Source of the DNA: Micavibrio sp. UBA6147
Lineage (GTDB): Bacteria; Pseudomonadota; Alphaproteobacteria; Micavibrionales; UBA1664
Direction: 5' to 3'
Length of the DNA stretch: 64,000 bases
NCBI GenBank assembly: GCA_002423185.1
Contig: DIUX01000006.1
Location: 277,853 to 341,852, forward strand
The notes beneath the pieces were generated by a model, which did not search any database, was not told the origin of the DNA, and saw only the letters and a program-made list of their open reading frames with translations. A program made the translations under genes and the position numbers. Every line of letters begins with the position of its first letter. The stretch's first letter is position 1. Below are positions 51,925 to 60,984 of this stretch, piece by piece.

Positions 51925-53264
51925 CGTTTACCACCCTTGAGCTTGGCTTTTTTGATCAACCCTTCATATTGATGGGCAATCAAATGGGAATGGATCTGAG
52001 CCACCGTATCAATCGTCACGGTCACGACGATCAAAAGGCTCGTCCCCCCAAAGTAAAACGGCATGTTGTATTTTGCAATCATGAATTCCGGCAAAAGACA
52101 GATCAGGATCAAATACAACGCCCCGACCGCCGTAATGCGCGTCAAGACCGTATCGATGTAATCCGCCGTGGCCTTGCCCGGACGTATCCCCGGAACAAAC
52201 CCACCGTGTTTTTTCAACATGTCGGCATTTTCGGTCGGGTTGAATACAATCGCGGTATAGAAGAAGCAGAAAAACGCAATCAAGCCGCCATACATCAACA
52301 TATAGGTCGGTTGCCCATGTTGCAAAAACCGCGACACAGTGGCCATGGAATCGCTGTTCGCAACCCCAGCAAAATTCACCATGGTGAGCGGCAGCAGCAG
52401 CAATGACGACGCGAAAATCGGCGGGATAACACCGGCGGTGTTGAGCTTCAACGGCAGGTGGCTTTGCTGTCCCGCAGTCATCGCATTGCCGGCCTGACGG
52501 CGCGGATATTGCACGGGGATGCGGCGCTGCGCACGCTCCATGAACACGATCAAACCGATCACGGCGATGACCATGGTAAACAGGGCCAAAAGCTCGATAA
52601 AGTTAAACGTGCCTTGGCGCCCAAGCTCCAACGTGCCGACAATCGCGCGTGGCAATTCCGCCACGATACCGGCGAAAATAATCAAGGAAATACCGTTCCC
52701 GACACCGCGCGTGGTGATTTGCTCACCCAGCCACATCAGGAAAACCGTGCCACCGACAATCGTGATGACGGTCGAAATACGGAAGAATAAGCCGGGGTCA
52801 ATCACGGCGCTGCCGCTGCCTGCTTGCATACGTTCCAGCCCCACGGCAAGGCCATAGGCCTGCACCGCCGCCAAAATAACCGTCAAATAGCGCGTATATT
52901 GGTTGATTTTCAGGCGACCAAGCTCGCCCTCTTTTTTCATCGCCTCAAGCCGCGGCACCATCGAGGTTCCGAGCTGAAGAATAATAGAAGCCGAAATATA
53001 CGGCATAATATTCAGGGCGAATAACGTCATCCGTTGAAGCGCACCGCCCGAGAACATGTTGAACATGTCGAGAATGCCGCCGCCGCGCTGGGTGAAAATT
53101 TCTTGCCATACAATCGGGTCAATCCCCGGAATCGGCACATAGGTTCCGATCCGATAGACGATCAGGGCTCCGAGTACAAAGAGCAAACGCTGCTTCAACT
53201 CTCTGGCCTTGGCGAAGGCTCCGAGATTAATATTTGCAGCAAGCTGTTCTGCGGCTGATGCCAT
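51921..53264 (-). CDS. secY: Protein translocase subunit SecY
   Basis: 447 aa from ATG 53264, which has TAGGAG ten bases upstream. The ten-helix channel pore protein of Sec export: KQRLLFVLGALIVYRIG and YVPIPGIDP (helix 1 and plug), and the cytoplasmic loops with RARR-like and conserved positions further on. Normal length. A terminator lies upstream at 53525-53554 and a possible promoter at 53346-53373. Confidence 0.97.
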   Translation of the reverse strand: MASAAEQLAANINLGAFAKARELKQRLLFVLGALIVYRIGTYVPIPGIDPIVWQEIFTQRGGGILDMFNMFSGGALQRMTLFALNIMPYISASIILQLGTSMVPRLEAMKKEGELGRLKINQYTRYLTVILAAVQAYGLAVGLERMQAGSGSAVIDPGLFFRISTVITIVGGTVFLMWLGEQITTRGVGNGISLIIFAGIVAELPRAIVGTLELGRQGTFNFIELLALFTMVIAVIGLIVFMERAQRRIPVQYPRRQAGNAMTAGQQSHLPLKLNTAGVIPPIFASSLLLLPLTMVNFAGVANSDSMATVSRFLQHGQPTYMLMYGGLIAFFCFFYTAIVFNPTENADMLKKHGGFVPGIRPGKATADYIDTVLTRITAVGALYLILICLLPEFMIAKYNMPFYFGGTSLLIVVTVTIDTVAQIHSHLIAHQYEGLIKKAKLKGGKR

Positions 53265-53345
53265 TGTCTTAATGCTCCTATTCAAGTGTATGCGTATGGC
53301 CTGTGCTGCGGGCATGGAAAACCCGCCCAAGTCACAGGAAAATTG

Positions 53346-53373
53346 AGCATACACACCCTTTAAAAAGATTCAA
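53346..53373 (-). promoter_or_regulatory. Possible promoter of secY-adk
   Basis: On the minus strand TTGAAT (53373-53368), a 16-base spacer and TATGCT (53351-53346); each box matches consensus at four of six positions. About 82 bases before the secY start. The rest of the 347-base gap (53265-53611) holds the terminator and no gene. Confidence 0.3.
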
Positions 53374-53524
53374 ACGCTAAATTTCAATTGCTTTGGCACT
53401 GGCGGGATTTATACACATCAAATCTTGCACTTACCCGCAAGCGGCCGGTTTAATGCCCGAGTGCGCGCCCCAGTTTAGCGCCCCGATCAGGGCAAGCCAG
53501 CGCAAGTTATTGCACAAGCCCCAC

Positions 53525-53554
53525 AAACAAAAAACCGCCTTTAATCAGGCGGTT
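53525..53554 (-). terminator. Terminator between rplO and secY
   Basis: AACCGCCT (53533-53540), loop TTAATC, AGGCGGTT (53547-53554). On the minus strand the stem runs into TTTTTTG, an intrinsic terminator shape in the middle of the spc operon. Confidence 0.7.
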
Positions 53555-53611
53555 CGTTGTGTTTTTTCCATCATAATCTGAGCCGTTATGCAGGCTCAAA
53601 GTCACAATGTC

Positions 53612-54232
53612 TTATTTATCAGCTTTTTTGGCCGGTGCTTTTTTCGCAGCAGGCTTAGCGGCTTTGGCGGCAGCAGGTTTTTTTGCCGCAGGCTTTTTGG
53701 CCTCTGCTTTTTTGCCCTCTGCCTTTTTCGGGGAGGCTTTCGCCTCGCCTTTGGTGACAGCGCGTTTTTCTTCGATGCTCAGCAAATGAACCTTGCCACC
53801 GGCTTTTTCAACAGCAGCAATTGCCGTTTTCGAAGCGCCGGTCACTTTCAGGTCAACTTTCGTTGTCAATTCACCTTTGGCGAGCAAACGAACACCGTCA
53901 AGAATGCGGCGAACAACGCCGGCATTGACCAAGGCCACTTCATCAATCGCGCCTTTGGCATCGAGTTTCTTGCTGTCGATCGCTTCTTGCAATTTGCCGA
54001 GGTTCAAAACAGCGTATTTGTTCGGGTTGATGGCATTGAAGCCGCGTTTTGGCAAACGACGGTACAAAGGCATTTGACCGCCTTCAAAGCCCTTAATCGC
54101 AACGCCTTTACGCGCTTTTTGACCTTTTTGACCCTTGGCAGATGTCTTGCCTTTACCAGAACCGATACCACGACCTACGCGGATTGCGGACTGTTTAGAG
54201 CCTTCCTGAGGTTGCAATTCATTAAGTTTCAT
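53612..54232 (-). CDS. rplO: 50S ribosomal protein L15 with basic tail
   Basis: 206 aa; the L15 core (IRVGRGIGSGKGKTSAKGQKG, then GFEGGQMPLYRRLPKRGF) ends near residue 158. The last ~45 residues are Lys/Ala/Pro-rich (EAKKPAAKKPAAAKAAKP), longer than in usual L15 (~145-160 aa). Confidence 0.98.
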   Translation of the reverse strand: MKLNELQPQEGSKQSAIRVGRGIGSGKGKTSAKGQKGQKARKGVAIKGFEGGQMPLYRRLPKRGFNAINPNKYAVLNLGKLQEAIDSKKLDAKGAIDEVALVNAGVVRRILDGVRLLAKGELTTKVDLKVTGASKTAIAAVEKAGGKVHLLSIEEKRAVTKGEAKASPKKAEGKKAEAKKPAAKKPAAAKAAKPAAKKAPAKKADK

Positions 54233-54325
54233 TGTTCTTCACCGTTTTCTTTGCCCAGTGGGCGTTTAGTGTGGGCGTTTACGTCACCTCGACCCTTGCC
54301 CCGATACCTCGGGGCCGGTCTTCAA

Positions 54326-54676
54326 TTATGCCGCGTTTTCTTCAACTTTGAGCAAATGCTCAACCTTGCGGATCATGCCGCGTACAGATGGTGTGTCTTC
54401 CAAAGTGCGTGTTCTGTGCATTTTGTTCAGACCCAGACCAATCAAGGTTTGTCTTTGGTATGCCTGACGACCGATCGGGCTGCCGGTTTGCGTAACCGTT
54501 ACCGTCTTGCCGGAAGGGGCTTTCTTTTCTGCTTTGGCAGACTTGGCGGCGGGCTTGGCTGTTTTAGCAGCTTTCGCGGGAGCGTCCTTTTTGGCAGCTG
54601 CAGCCTTAGGAGCAGCAGCCTTAGGAGCAGCAGCTTTAGCCTTGGGGGCAGCTTTTGTTTTCTTGTCTTCAGTCAT
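54326..54676 (-). CDS. rpmD: 50S ribosomal protein L30 with basic N-terminal extension
   Basis: 116 aa where ~60 is usual. The L30 core begins near residue 57 (GKTVTVTQTGSPIGRQ, then LIGLGLNKMHRTRTLED). The first ~55 residues are Lys/Ala/Pro repeats (KAKAAAPKAAAPKAAAAKKD). A strong GAGGAC before ATG 54676 supports the long start. Confidence 0.96.
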   Translation of the reverse strand: MTEDKKTKAAPKAKAAAPKAAAPKAAAAKKDAPAKAAKTAKPAAKSAKAEKKAPSGKTVTVTQTGSPIGRQAYQRQTLIGLGLNKMHRTRTLEDTPSVRGMIRKVEHLLKVEENAA

Positions 54677-54736
54677 CGTTCTGTCCTCAATTAAGGGCGT
54701 TGCCTAGTAATGGCCTTACCCTACTGTCATATATGG

Positions 54737-55297
54737 TTATTCAGAGTCGCTCTCAGCGGTCACGTCACCTGATTGCTTGGTGTCACGGTTGACAACAATC
54801 TCGCTGACTTTCTTGCTGCGGCGTGCGGCAATCTGGCGCGGGCTTTGAACATTTTCAAGGGCGTCCATCGTGGCGCGGATCATGTTGTACGGGTTGGAGG
54901 TACGCAGCGATTTCGCCACGATGTCCTGTACGCCCAATACTTCAAACACAGCCCGCATCGGACCACCGGCGATGATCCCCGTACCGGACGGAGCCGTACG
55001 CATAATCACATGACCGGCCCCAAAACGGCCTTCAACGTCATGGTGAATTGTGCGGCCTTCGCGCAGAGGGAAACGCTGCATCGCGCGTTTGGCTTGGTCG
55101 GTTGCCTTACGAATGGCATCCGGAACTTCTTTCGCTTTGCCTGTGCCAAAGCCAACGCGGCCACGGCCATCACCAACAACGATCAAAGCGGCAAAACCGA
55201 AACGGCGACCACCTTTCACGACCTTGGCGACGCGGTTAACACCGACGAGACGCTCGATCAGTTCCTGTTCCTGTTTTTCTGCTACAGCTTTAGCCAT
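54737..55297 (-). CDS. rpsE: 30S ribosomal protein S5
   Basis: 186 aa. GGRRFGFAALIVVGDGRGRVG and GTGIIAGGPMRAVFE are S5 hallmarks; the protein lies at the mRNA entry site and affects fidelity. Slightly longer than the E. coli protein, with an acidic tail. Confidence 0.98.
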   Translation of the reverse strand: MAKAVAEKQEQELIERLVGVNRVAKVVKGGRRFGFAALIVVGDGRGRVGFGTGKAKEVPDAIRKATDQAKRAMQRFPLREGRTIHHDVEGRFGAGHVIMRTAPSGTGIIAGGPMRAVFEVLGVQDIVAKSLRTSNPYNMIRATMDALENVQSPRQIAARRSKKVSEIVVNRDTKQSGDVTAESDSE

Positions 55298-55312
55298 TTG
55301 TCATCATCCTTC

Positions 55313-55684
55313 TTAAAATTCCAGGCCAGCTTCGCGAGCGGCCTCACCGAGAGCCTTCACGCGACCGTGATAAATAAAAGAGCCACGGTCAAAAATCACC
55401 TGCTTTACGCCGGCCTTTTTCGCACGTTCTGCAATGACTTTACCAATCAATGCTGCGGCTTCCGTGTTGGAACCGCCCTTTTTCAGTTTTTCTTTCAGAT
55501 CCTTGTCAATCGAGGATGCAGATACGAGGGTCGTACCGGCACGATCATCAATGATCTGGGCGTAAATCTGTTTGTCCGTGCGATGAACGCTCAATCTCGG
55601 ACGACCGGTTTTCAGGCTGTTTGCACGAACCTTGTTCCGCGTACGGTATTTACGTCTTTGCAGTGGCGTCAACTTTACAGTCAT
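55313..55684 (-). CDS. rplR: 50S ribosomal protein L18
   Basis: 123 aa. RPRLSVHRTDKQIYAQIID and the C-terminal FDRGSFIYHGRVKALGEAAR match L18, which binds 5S rRNA. Normal length. Confidence 0.98.
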   Translation of the reverse strand: MTVKLTPLQRRKYRTRNKVRANSLKTGRPRLSVHRTDKQIYAQIIDDRAGTTLVSASSIDKDLKEKLKKGGSNTEAAALIGKVIAERAKKAGVKQVIFDRGSFIYHGRVKALGEAAREAGLEF

Positions 55685-55712
55685 GGCTTTAATCCATATC
55701 TATCTATTTAAA

Positions 55713-56246
55713 TTACTTTTTCTTGCCTTCTTTGCGGATAATACGCTCTTCAGCATATTTCACGCCTTTGCCTTTGTAAGGCTCAGGCGGTCTGTAACCG
55801 CGAATATCGGAGGCCAACTGGCCGAGCTGCTGCTTATCAATCCCTTTAAGGGTGATTTGCGTTTGCTTTTCAATTTCAACCGTGATGCCTTTTGGGATCG
55901 GGTGAATAACGTCATGGCTGTAGCCCAGTTGCAAGACAATGTTTTGCCCTTGAACCTGCGCACGGTAACCAACGCCGTTGATTTCGAGTTTGCGCTCGTA
56001 GCCTTGGCTGACGCCAACGCACATGCAGTTGATCAAACGCCAAGTGGTTGCCCACATGGATTTTGCGAAACGGCTCTGTGACAACGGCTTTACAACGACT
56101 TTGCCGTCTTCGAGCTTTGCACTGACCTCGTCAACCACCTTCAAGGACAGCTCTCCGAGCTTGCCTTTTGCTTTGACGGATGAGCCGTTGATTTCAACGC
56201 TCACGCCGGCTGGTACGCTCAGCGGGTTTCTAGAAATACGGGACAT
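55713..56246 (-). CDS. rplF: 50S ribosomal protein L6
   Basis: 177 aa. MSRISRNPLSVPAGVSVEI and the C-terminal GYRPPEPYKGKGVKY are diagnostic. Normal length. Confidence 0.98.
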   Translation of the reverse strand: MSRISRNPLSVPAGVSVEINGSSVKAKGKLGELSLKVVDEVSAKLEDGKVVVKPLSQSRFAKSMWATTWRLINCMCVGVSQGYERKLEINGVGYRAQVQGQNIVLQLGYSHDVIHPIPKGITVEIEKQTQITLKGIDKQQLGQLASDIRGYRPPEPYKGKGVKYAEERIIRKEGKKK

Positions 56247-56248
56247 AA

Positions 56249-56647
56249 TTAAAATACCTCACAGAGTACTTCGCCACCAACATTTTGGTTTCTGGCGTTG
56301 TGATCGGTCATCACACCTTGCGGGGTGGACAAGATCGAAACGCCGAGGCCGTTGTGGACGCGTTGCAAATCGTTAATGCCGGAATAGACGCGGCGACCTG
56401 GTGTTGATACACGCTTGATCTTGCGAATAACCGGTGTGCCTTCAAAATATTTCAGTTCAATGCTGAAAACCGGCTTGCCGTTTTCATCCTGAGCGTCTGA
56501 ATAGCCGCGAATATACCCTTCGCCTTTCAAAACTTCAAGAACATTGCGGCGCAATTTCGACGCCGGTGATGTGATTACATCAAGACGTGCCTGTTGGCCG
56601 TTTCTGATGCGGGTCAGCATATCTCCGAGAGGATCACTTAATGCCAT
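56249..56647 (-). CDS. rpsH: 30S ribosomal protein S8
   Basis: 132 aa. DPLGDMLTRIRNGQQA at the start and the final LGVSILSTPQGVMTDHNAR with GGEVLCEVF are typical. S8 is the translational repressor of spc in E. coli; whether it is here is unknown. Confidence 0.98.
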   Translation of the reverse strand: MALSDPLGDMLTRIRNGQQARLDVITSPASKLRRNVLEVLKGEGYIRGYSDAQDENGKPVFSIELKYFEGTPVIRKIKRVSTPGRRVYSGINDLQRVHNGLGVSILSTPQGVMTDHNARNQNVGGEVLCEVF

Positions 56648-56662
56648 GGTCTTCTTCTCCTC

Positions 56663-56968
56663 TTACCAACTTGACTTTGTTACACCGGGAAGTTCACCCT
56701 TTGACGCTTTGTCACGCAGGGCAATCCGGCACAGGTTAAAACGTCTGTGATAGCCGCGGGGGCGACCGGTCAGGGCGCAGCGGTTTCTCTGGCGGTTCGT
56801 CGCCGAATTTCTTGGGAGTTTTGCCAACTCCATGTTCGCCTTGAAGATGTCTTCAGGGTTTGCATTCCGGTCACGTGCGATAGCAAGGAGTTTTTCACGC
56901 TTGCTGGCGTATTTCTTCGCCAGCTTCTTGCGCTTTACTTCCCGTTGTATCATTCCGACTTTTGCCAT
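56663..56968 (-). CDS. rpsN: 30S ribosomal protein S14
   Basis: 101 aa, the zinc-free long form: the centre reads NRCALTGRPRGYHRRF with no CxxC pairs. Ends LPGVTKSSW as usual. Confidence 0.98.
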   Translation of the reverse strand: MAKVGMIQREVKRKKLAKKYASKREKLLAIARDRNANPEDIFKANMELAKLPRNSATNRQRNRCALTGRPRGYHRRFNLCRIALRDKASKGELPGVTKSSW

Positions 56969-56998
56969 TGTCTTTTGTCCTTACCTAAATTCTTCGTC

Positions 56999-57550
56999 TT
57001 ATTGTTTTCTGAACGGCATGTTGACTTCATCGAGCAGAGCTTTGGCTTCTGCATCGGTCTTTGCCGTTGTACAAATCACGATATCCATACCGCGCATTTG
57101 CTCAACTTTATCGTAATCAATCTCTGGGAACACGATGTGTTCTTTAATGCCCATGGCATAGTTGCCTTTGCCGTCAAAGCTCTTATCCGAAACGCCGCGG
57201 AAGTCGCGAACGCGTGGCAAGGCCACGTTAATCAAACGATCCAAAAATTCGTACATGTGGGCGCGACGCAAGGTCACTTTGCAACCCAAGGGCATGTTCT
57301 CACGAACTTTGAAACCAGCGATGGATTTCTTCGCACGGGTCACAACGGCCTTTTGACCGGCGATCACCGTCATTTCATCCGCAGCTTTTTGTGCGCGGCG
57401 GCTGTCTTGCGTGGAATCTCCAACGCCCATGTTCAGGACGATTTTCTCGAACTTCGGAACTTCGTGGATGTTCTTATAGCCCAATTTTTCCGTCAGTGCC
57501 TTGACAATACGATCTTCGTATTCTTTTTGCAGTTTTGGTGCAGCACCCAT
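56999..57550 (-). CDS. rplE: 50S ribosomal protein L5
   Basis: 183 aa. KIVLNMGVGDSTQDSRRAQ and the AIAGFKVRENMPLGCKVTLR type segment identify L5, which binds 5S rRNA and touches the P-site tRNA. Normal length. Confidence 0.98.
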   Translation of the reverse strand: MGAAPKLQKEYEDRIVKALTEKLGYKNIHEVPKFEKIVLNMGVGDSTQDSRRAQKAADEMTVIAGQKAVVTRAKKSIAGFKVRENMPLGCKVTLRRAHMYEFLDRLINVALPRVRDFRGVSDKSFDGKGNYAMGIKEHIVFPEIDYDKVEQMRGMDIVICTTAKTDAEAKALLDEVNMPFRKQ

Positions 57551-57591
57551 TGTCTTGCTCTCTTCTTCTAATGATCTAATTCTTATGCAGC

Positions 57592-57915
57592 TTAATCGAG
57601 CGTTTCGCCGGATTTTTTGGCTACACGGACTTTTTTACCGTCTTTCAAAACTTTGTAACCAACGCGGGTCGCGCCGCCCGATTTCGGGTCAACAACCGCG
57701 AGGTTGGAAATGTGAATCGTGGCTTCTTTGGTCACGATTCCGCCAGCGGAGGTTTGCGAAGCCTTGGTGTGTTTCTTCACCATGTTCACACCTTGAACCA
57801 AGGCGCGGTTGTCTTCCGGAAGAACCTTCAGAACTTCGCCTTTGGCGCCTTTGTTTGATCCGCTGATCACGACGACTTGGTCGCCCTTTTTAATTTTCAA
57901 TTTGACTTGTGTCAT
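57592..57915 (-). CDS. rplX: 50S ribosomal protein L24
   Basis: 107 aa. KIKKGDQVVVISGSNKGAKG with KOW fold and MVKKHTKAS are typical of L24, an assembly initiator near the tunnel exit. Two bases after rplN. Confidence 0.98.
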   Translation of the reverse strand: MTQVKLKIKKGDQVVVISGSNKGAKGEVLKVLPEDNRALVQGVNMVKKHTKASQTSAGGIVTKEATIHISNLAVVDPKSGGATRVGYKVLKDGKKVRVAKKSGETLD

Positions 57916-57917
57916 AG

Positions 57918-58286
57918 TTAAAGCACCTCCGCGGCCAGCGAAATAATCTTCATATATCCTTCACCACGCAATTCGCGGGTAACAGGGCCAAAAATACGTG
58001 TACCAATCGGCTCTTTGTTCGCATTGACCAACACAACAGCGTTGGTATCAAAACGAATGGAAGAACCATCGCGACGCTTGAGGCCGGTCTTTGTACGTAC
58101 AATGACGGCTTTCATAACTTGGCCTTTTTTAACGCGGCCACGCGGAATGGCTTCTTTCACGGAAACCACGATTTGTTCTCCGATATTGGCGGATGTCTTC
58201 ATCGAGCCACCCAGCACTTTAATGCACTGGACTTTCTTAGCTCCGCTATTATCCGCGACATCAAGAACTGTTTGCATCTGTATCAT
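57918..58286 (-). CDS. rplN: 50S ribosomal protein L14
   Basis: 122 aa beginning MIQMQTVLDVADNSGAK, with GPVTRELRGEGYMKIISLA near the end, as in all bacterial L14. Bridges to the 30S. Confidence 0.98.
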   Translation of the reverse strand: MIQMQTVLDVADNSGAKKVQCIKVLGGSMKTSANIGEQIVVSVKEAIPRGRVKKGQVMKAVIVRTKTGLKRRDGSSIRFDTNAVVLVNANKEPIGTRIFGPVTRELRGEGYMKIISLAAEVL

Positions 58287-58320
58287 AGCCGTCGTCCTAA
58301 CTTATTGATCGTCGTTAATC

Positions 58321-58737
58321 TTATTTCTTTGCTTTGTCATCTTTTTTGGCCGGAGCTTTTTTGGCTTCGGTCTTTTTCTCAGCAGCCTTTGGTGCGGCGG
58401 CTTTTTCGGCCTTTGGCGCCGCAGGCTTTGCGTTTTTCTTTGCTTCTGCATTCGCCGCAACTTTGGCGTCTGCTCTGGCTTTGTCAGCCACGCTCAAGGA
58501 ATCAACACCATCCGACACAACAGCCCAACGCTTGGTTTTAGAAATCGGGCGGCATTCAATGATGGACACTTTGTCGCCGACTTTGAACGTGTTGGTTTCG
58601 TCATGAGCCGCATATTTAGCCGACTTTTTAACGTATTTTTTGTACACAGGGTGCATGAACCGACGCTCAACGAGAACGGTTACGGTCTTGTTTGTTGCAT
58701 CGCTGACAACTTTACCTTCGAGAACGCGGCGTGGCAT
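58321..58737 (-). CDS. rpsQ: 30S ribosomal protein S17 with basic tail
   Basis: 138 aa; the S17 core (MPRRVLEGKVVSDATNKTVT and ISKTKRWAVV) ends near residue 80. The last ~55 residues are Ala/Lys/Pro-rich (AKPAAPKAEKAAAPKAAEKK), where other bacteria stop. Confidence 0.97.
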   Translation of the reverse strand: MPRRVLEGKVVSDATNKTVTVLVERRFMHPVYKKYVKKSAKYAAHDETNTFKVGDKVSIIECRPISKTKRWAVVSDGVDSLSVADKARADAKVAANAEAKKNAKPAAPKAEKAAAPKAAEKKTEAKKAPAKKDDKAKK

Positions 58738-58772
58738 ATACTTGGGCTCCTAATTATATTTCTCTATCGCGA

Positions 58773-59030
58773 TTACGCGGATTTTTTCTTCTTGGCGGCA
58801 GCAGGGCTGGACGCGGCTTTGGTTGCGGCGGCCTTTACGGTTCCTTGCTCCATCTGAGTCAGGATCGTTTTGGCGCGGGCAATGTTTTTGCGAACAATAC
58901 GCATACGCGCAGTGTTTTCAAGCTGGCCTCCGGCACGTTGGAAACGCAGGTTCATTTGCTCCTTGCGCAAATCCAAAACCAGTTTGGTGAGCTCGTCTTT
59001 CGACTTTGTTTTGAAGTCTTCGGCTTTCAT
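58773..59030 (-). CDS. rpmC: 50S ribosomal protein L29
   Basis: 85 aa. LTKLVLDLRKEQMNLRFQRA and TARMRIVRKNIARAKTIL are the two L29 helices. A short basic Ala/Lys tail (AAATKAASSPAAAKKKKSA) follows the ~65-aa core. Confidence 0.97.
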   Translation of the reverse strand: MKAEDFKTKSKDELTKLVLDLRKEQMNLRFQRAGGQLENTARMRIVRKNIARAKTILTQMEQGTVKAAATKAASSPAAAKKKKSA

Positions 59031-59058
59031 TTTTCTTCTCCTCGTCCGCTATGGCGTC

Positions 59059-59472
59059 TTATTCGCCAACGCGGGTTACAATTTTGGTCGCAATCGGCAA
59101 CTTCATCGCGGCTCTTTCGAGTGCTTCGCGTGCCAAGTCATGTTCAACACCACCGAGTTCAAACATCACGCGGCCGGGTTTTACGCGGCAAGCCCAGAAC
59201 TCCACAGAGCCCTTACCTTTACCTTGACGAACCTCAAGCGGCTTTTTCGAGACCGGAACATCCGGAAATACGCGAATCCACAACTGGCCTTGACGGCGGA
59301 TGTGACGCGTAATCGCCCGTCTTGCCGCCTCGATCTGACGCGCGGTCACACGGTCAGGGGCAAGAGCCTTCAGGCCAATCGAGCCGAAAGTCAGCGTCGT
59401 GCCGCCCTTGGCATTGCCATGAATGCGGCCTTTATGCGCTTTCCTGAACTTTGTCTTCTTCGGTTGCAGCAT
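59059..59472 (-). CDS. rplP: 50S ribosomal protein L16
   Basis: 137 aa. MLQPKKTKFRKAHKGRIHG and RRAITRHIRRQGQLWIRVFP identify L16 near the peptidyl-transferase centre. Normal length. Confidence 0.98.
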   Translation of the reverse strand: MLQPKKTKFRKAHKGRIHGNAKGGTTLTFGSIGLKALAPDRVTARQIEAARRAITRHIRRQGQLWIRVFPDVPVSKKPLEVRQGKGKGSVEFWACRVKPGRVMFELGGVEHDLAREALERAAMKLPIATKIVTRVGE

Positions 59473-59512
59473 GGTTATATACCTTCAAAAATAAATTATG
59501 TCAAATAATCTC

Positions 59513-60244
59513 TTAGTTACGATCGCGGTCACGATCACGGCCATGGCCATGGCTGTGACCACCGGCAGGACCTTGGGCTTGGTGCTCGCTCATACGCTTG
59601 TCACGTGCCATCGGGTCATGTTCCATCACATCGCCTTTGTAAATCCAGACCTTCACACCGATAATACCGTATGTGGTGAGGCCTTCGGCTGTGCCGTAAT
59701 CCATATCAGCGCGCAATGTGTGCAAAGGCACGCGGCCTTCACGGTACCATTCCATACGCGCAATATCCGCGCCGCCCAAACGGCCAGATACGTTCACACG
59801 GATGCCTTGGCCGCCCATACGTTGAGCCGATTGAACGGCCCGCTTCATGGCGCGGCGGAAAGAAACGCGGCGTTCGAGTTGCTGGGCGATGCCTTCGGCA
59901 ACCAATTGGGCGTCAATTTCGGGCTTGCGGACTTCGACAATGTTCAACGCAACATCGCTGCCTGCTTTTTCTGATAATTGCTTGCGCAATTTTTCAATAT
60001 CGGCGCCTTTTTTGCCGATAATCAAACCAGGGCGAGCCGCATAAATCGTAACGCGTGTGTTTTTCGCGGCGCGCTCTACGATCACTTTGCTGATGCCCGC
60101 GGGCTTCAACTTGTCGTGAATGAATTCGCGCAGGCGCAGATCTTCAATCAGCTTCTTCGCGTAGTCACGGTCCGCAAACCAGCGGGAGTCCCATGTGCGG
60201 TTGATACCGACGCGCATTCCAATTGGATTAACCTTATGACCCAT
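59513..60244 (-). CDS. rpsC: 30S ribosomal protein S3
   Basis: 243 aa. MGHKVNPIGMRVGINRTWDS, the KH domain GLIIGKKGADIEKLR and the C-terminal GVKVWIYKGDV are standard. The last ~22 residues (AGGHSHGHGRDRDRDRN) form a His/Gly/Arg/Asp-rich extension. Confidence 0.98.
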   Translation of the reverse strand: MGHKVNPIGMRVGINRTWDSRWFADRDYAKKLIEDLRLREFIHDKLKPAGISKVIVERAAKNTRVTIYAARPGLIIGKKGADIEKLRKQLSEKAGSDVALNIVEVRKPEIDAQLVAEGIAQQLERRVSFRRAMKRAVQSAQRMGGQGIRVNVSGRLGGADIARMEWYREGRVPLHTLRADMDYGTAEGLTTYGIIGVKVWIYKGDVMEHDPMARDKRMSEHQAQGPAGGHSHGHGRDRDRDRN

Positions 60245-60298
60245 ATTCTTTAGTCCTTCTTTCGCGTTATCTTGCGTTGGCCTTTGTGAGGCTGTCCC

Positions 60299-60682
60299 TT
60301 ATTTCGTTTCTTCGCTGCGCTCACGCACAACAATCGTCAGGTTACTGAATGGCTTTTGAATTTTTCCGACGCGGCCTCTGGCACGAGCGCGGAAACGTTT
60401 CATCACCAATGTTTTTCCAACGAAAGCTTCGGCAACAACCAAATTGTCGATATCGAGGTTGTGGTTGTTTTCAGCGTTCGCAACGGCGGACTCTAATACT
60501 TTTTTTACCGAAACCGCAATACGACGGTTACAGAATTCGAGGTCAAGGATCGCTTTTTCAGCGCTCTTGCCACGGATCATCTGGGCAACGAGGTTCAGCT
60601 TTTGCGGGCTGGTGCGAATATATTTCGCAAAAGCGCGTGCTTCGTTCTCTGCCGTGCGTTTTTCGTTAGCGGACTTGCTCAT
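60299..60682 (-). CDS. rplV: 50S ribosomal protein L22
   Basis: 127 aa. KYIRTSPQKLNLVAQMIRGK and the loop RFRARARGRVGKIQKP are typical of L22 in the exit tunnel. Confidence 0.98.
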   Translation of the reverse strand: MSKSANEKRTAENEARAFAKYIRTSPQKLNLVAQMIRGKSAEKAILDLEFCNRRIAVSVKKVLESAVANAENNHNLDIDNLVVAEAFVGKTLVMKRFRARARGRVGKIQKPFSNLTIVVRERSEETK

Positions 60683-60696
60683 CGTTATGCTCCAAC

Positions 60697-60972
60697 CTAC
60701 TTCTTGGCTTTTTTATCCGCGCCGTGGCCGTAATAGTTACGGGTGGGTGCGAATTCGCCGAATTTATGACCGATCATCGTGTCCGTTACCAAAACGGGGA
60801 TGAATTTTTGACCGTTATACACCGCAAATGTCAAGCCGACAAAGCTTGGCAAAATTGTCGAGCTGCGTGAATATGTGCGGATAATAACATTCTTACCGCC
60901 ACTTCTTGCCGCGTCGGCCTTCTTAAGAAGGCTCGGATGCACATAGGGGCCTTTCCAAACTGAACGTGCCAT
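60697..60972 (-). CDS. rpsS: 30S ribosomal protein S19
   Basis: 91 aa. MARSVWKGPYVHPSLLKK and YNGQKFIPVLVTDTMIGHKF with GEFAPTRNYYGHG are diagnostic. Confidence 0.98.
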   Translation of the reverse strand: MARSVWKGPYVHPSLLKKADAARSGGKNVIIRTYSRSSTILPSFVGLTFAVYNGQKFIPVLVTDTMIGHKFGEFAPTRNYYGHGADKKAKK

Positions 60973-60984
60973 CTAACTAAACTC

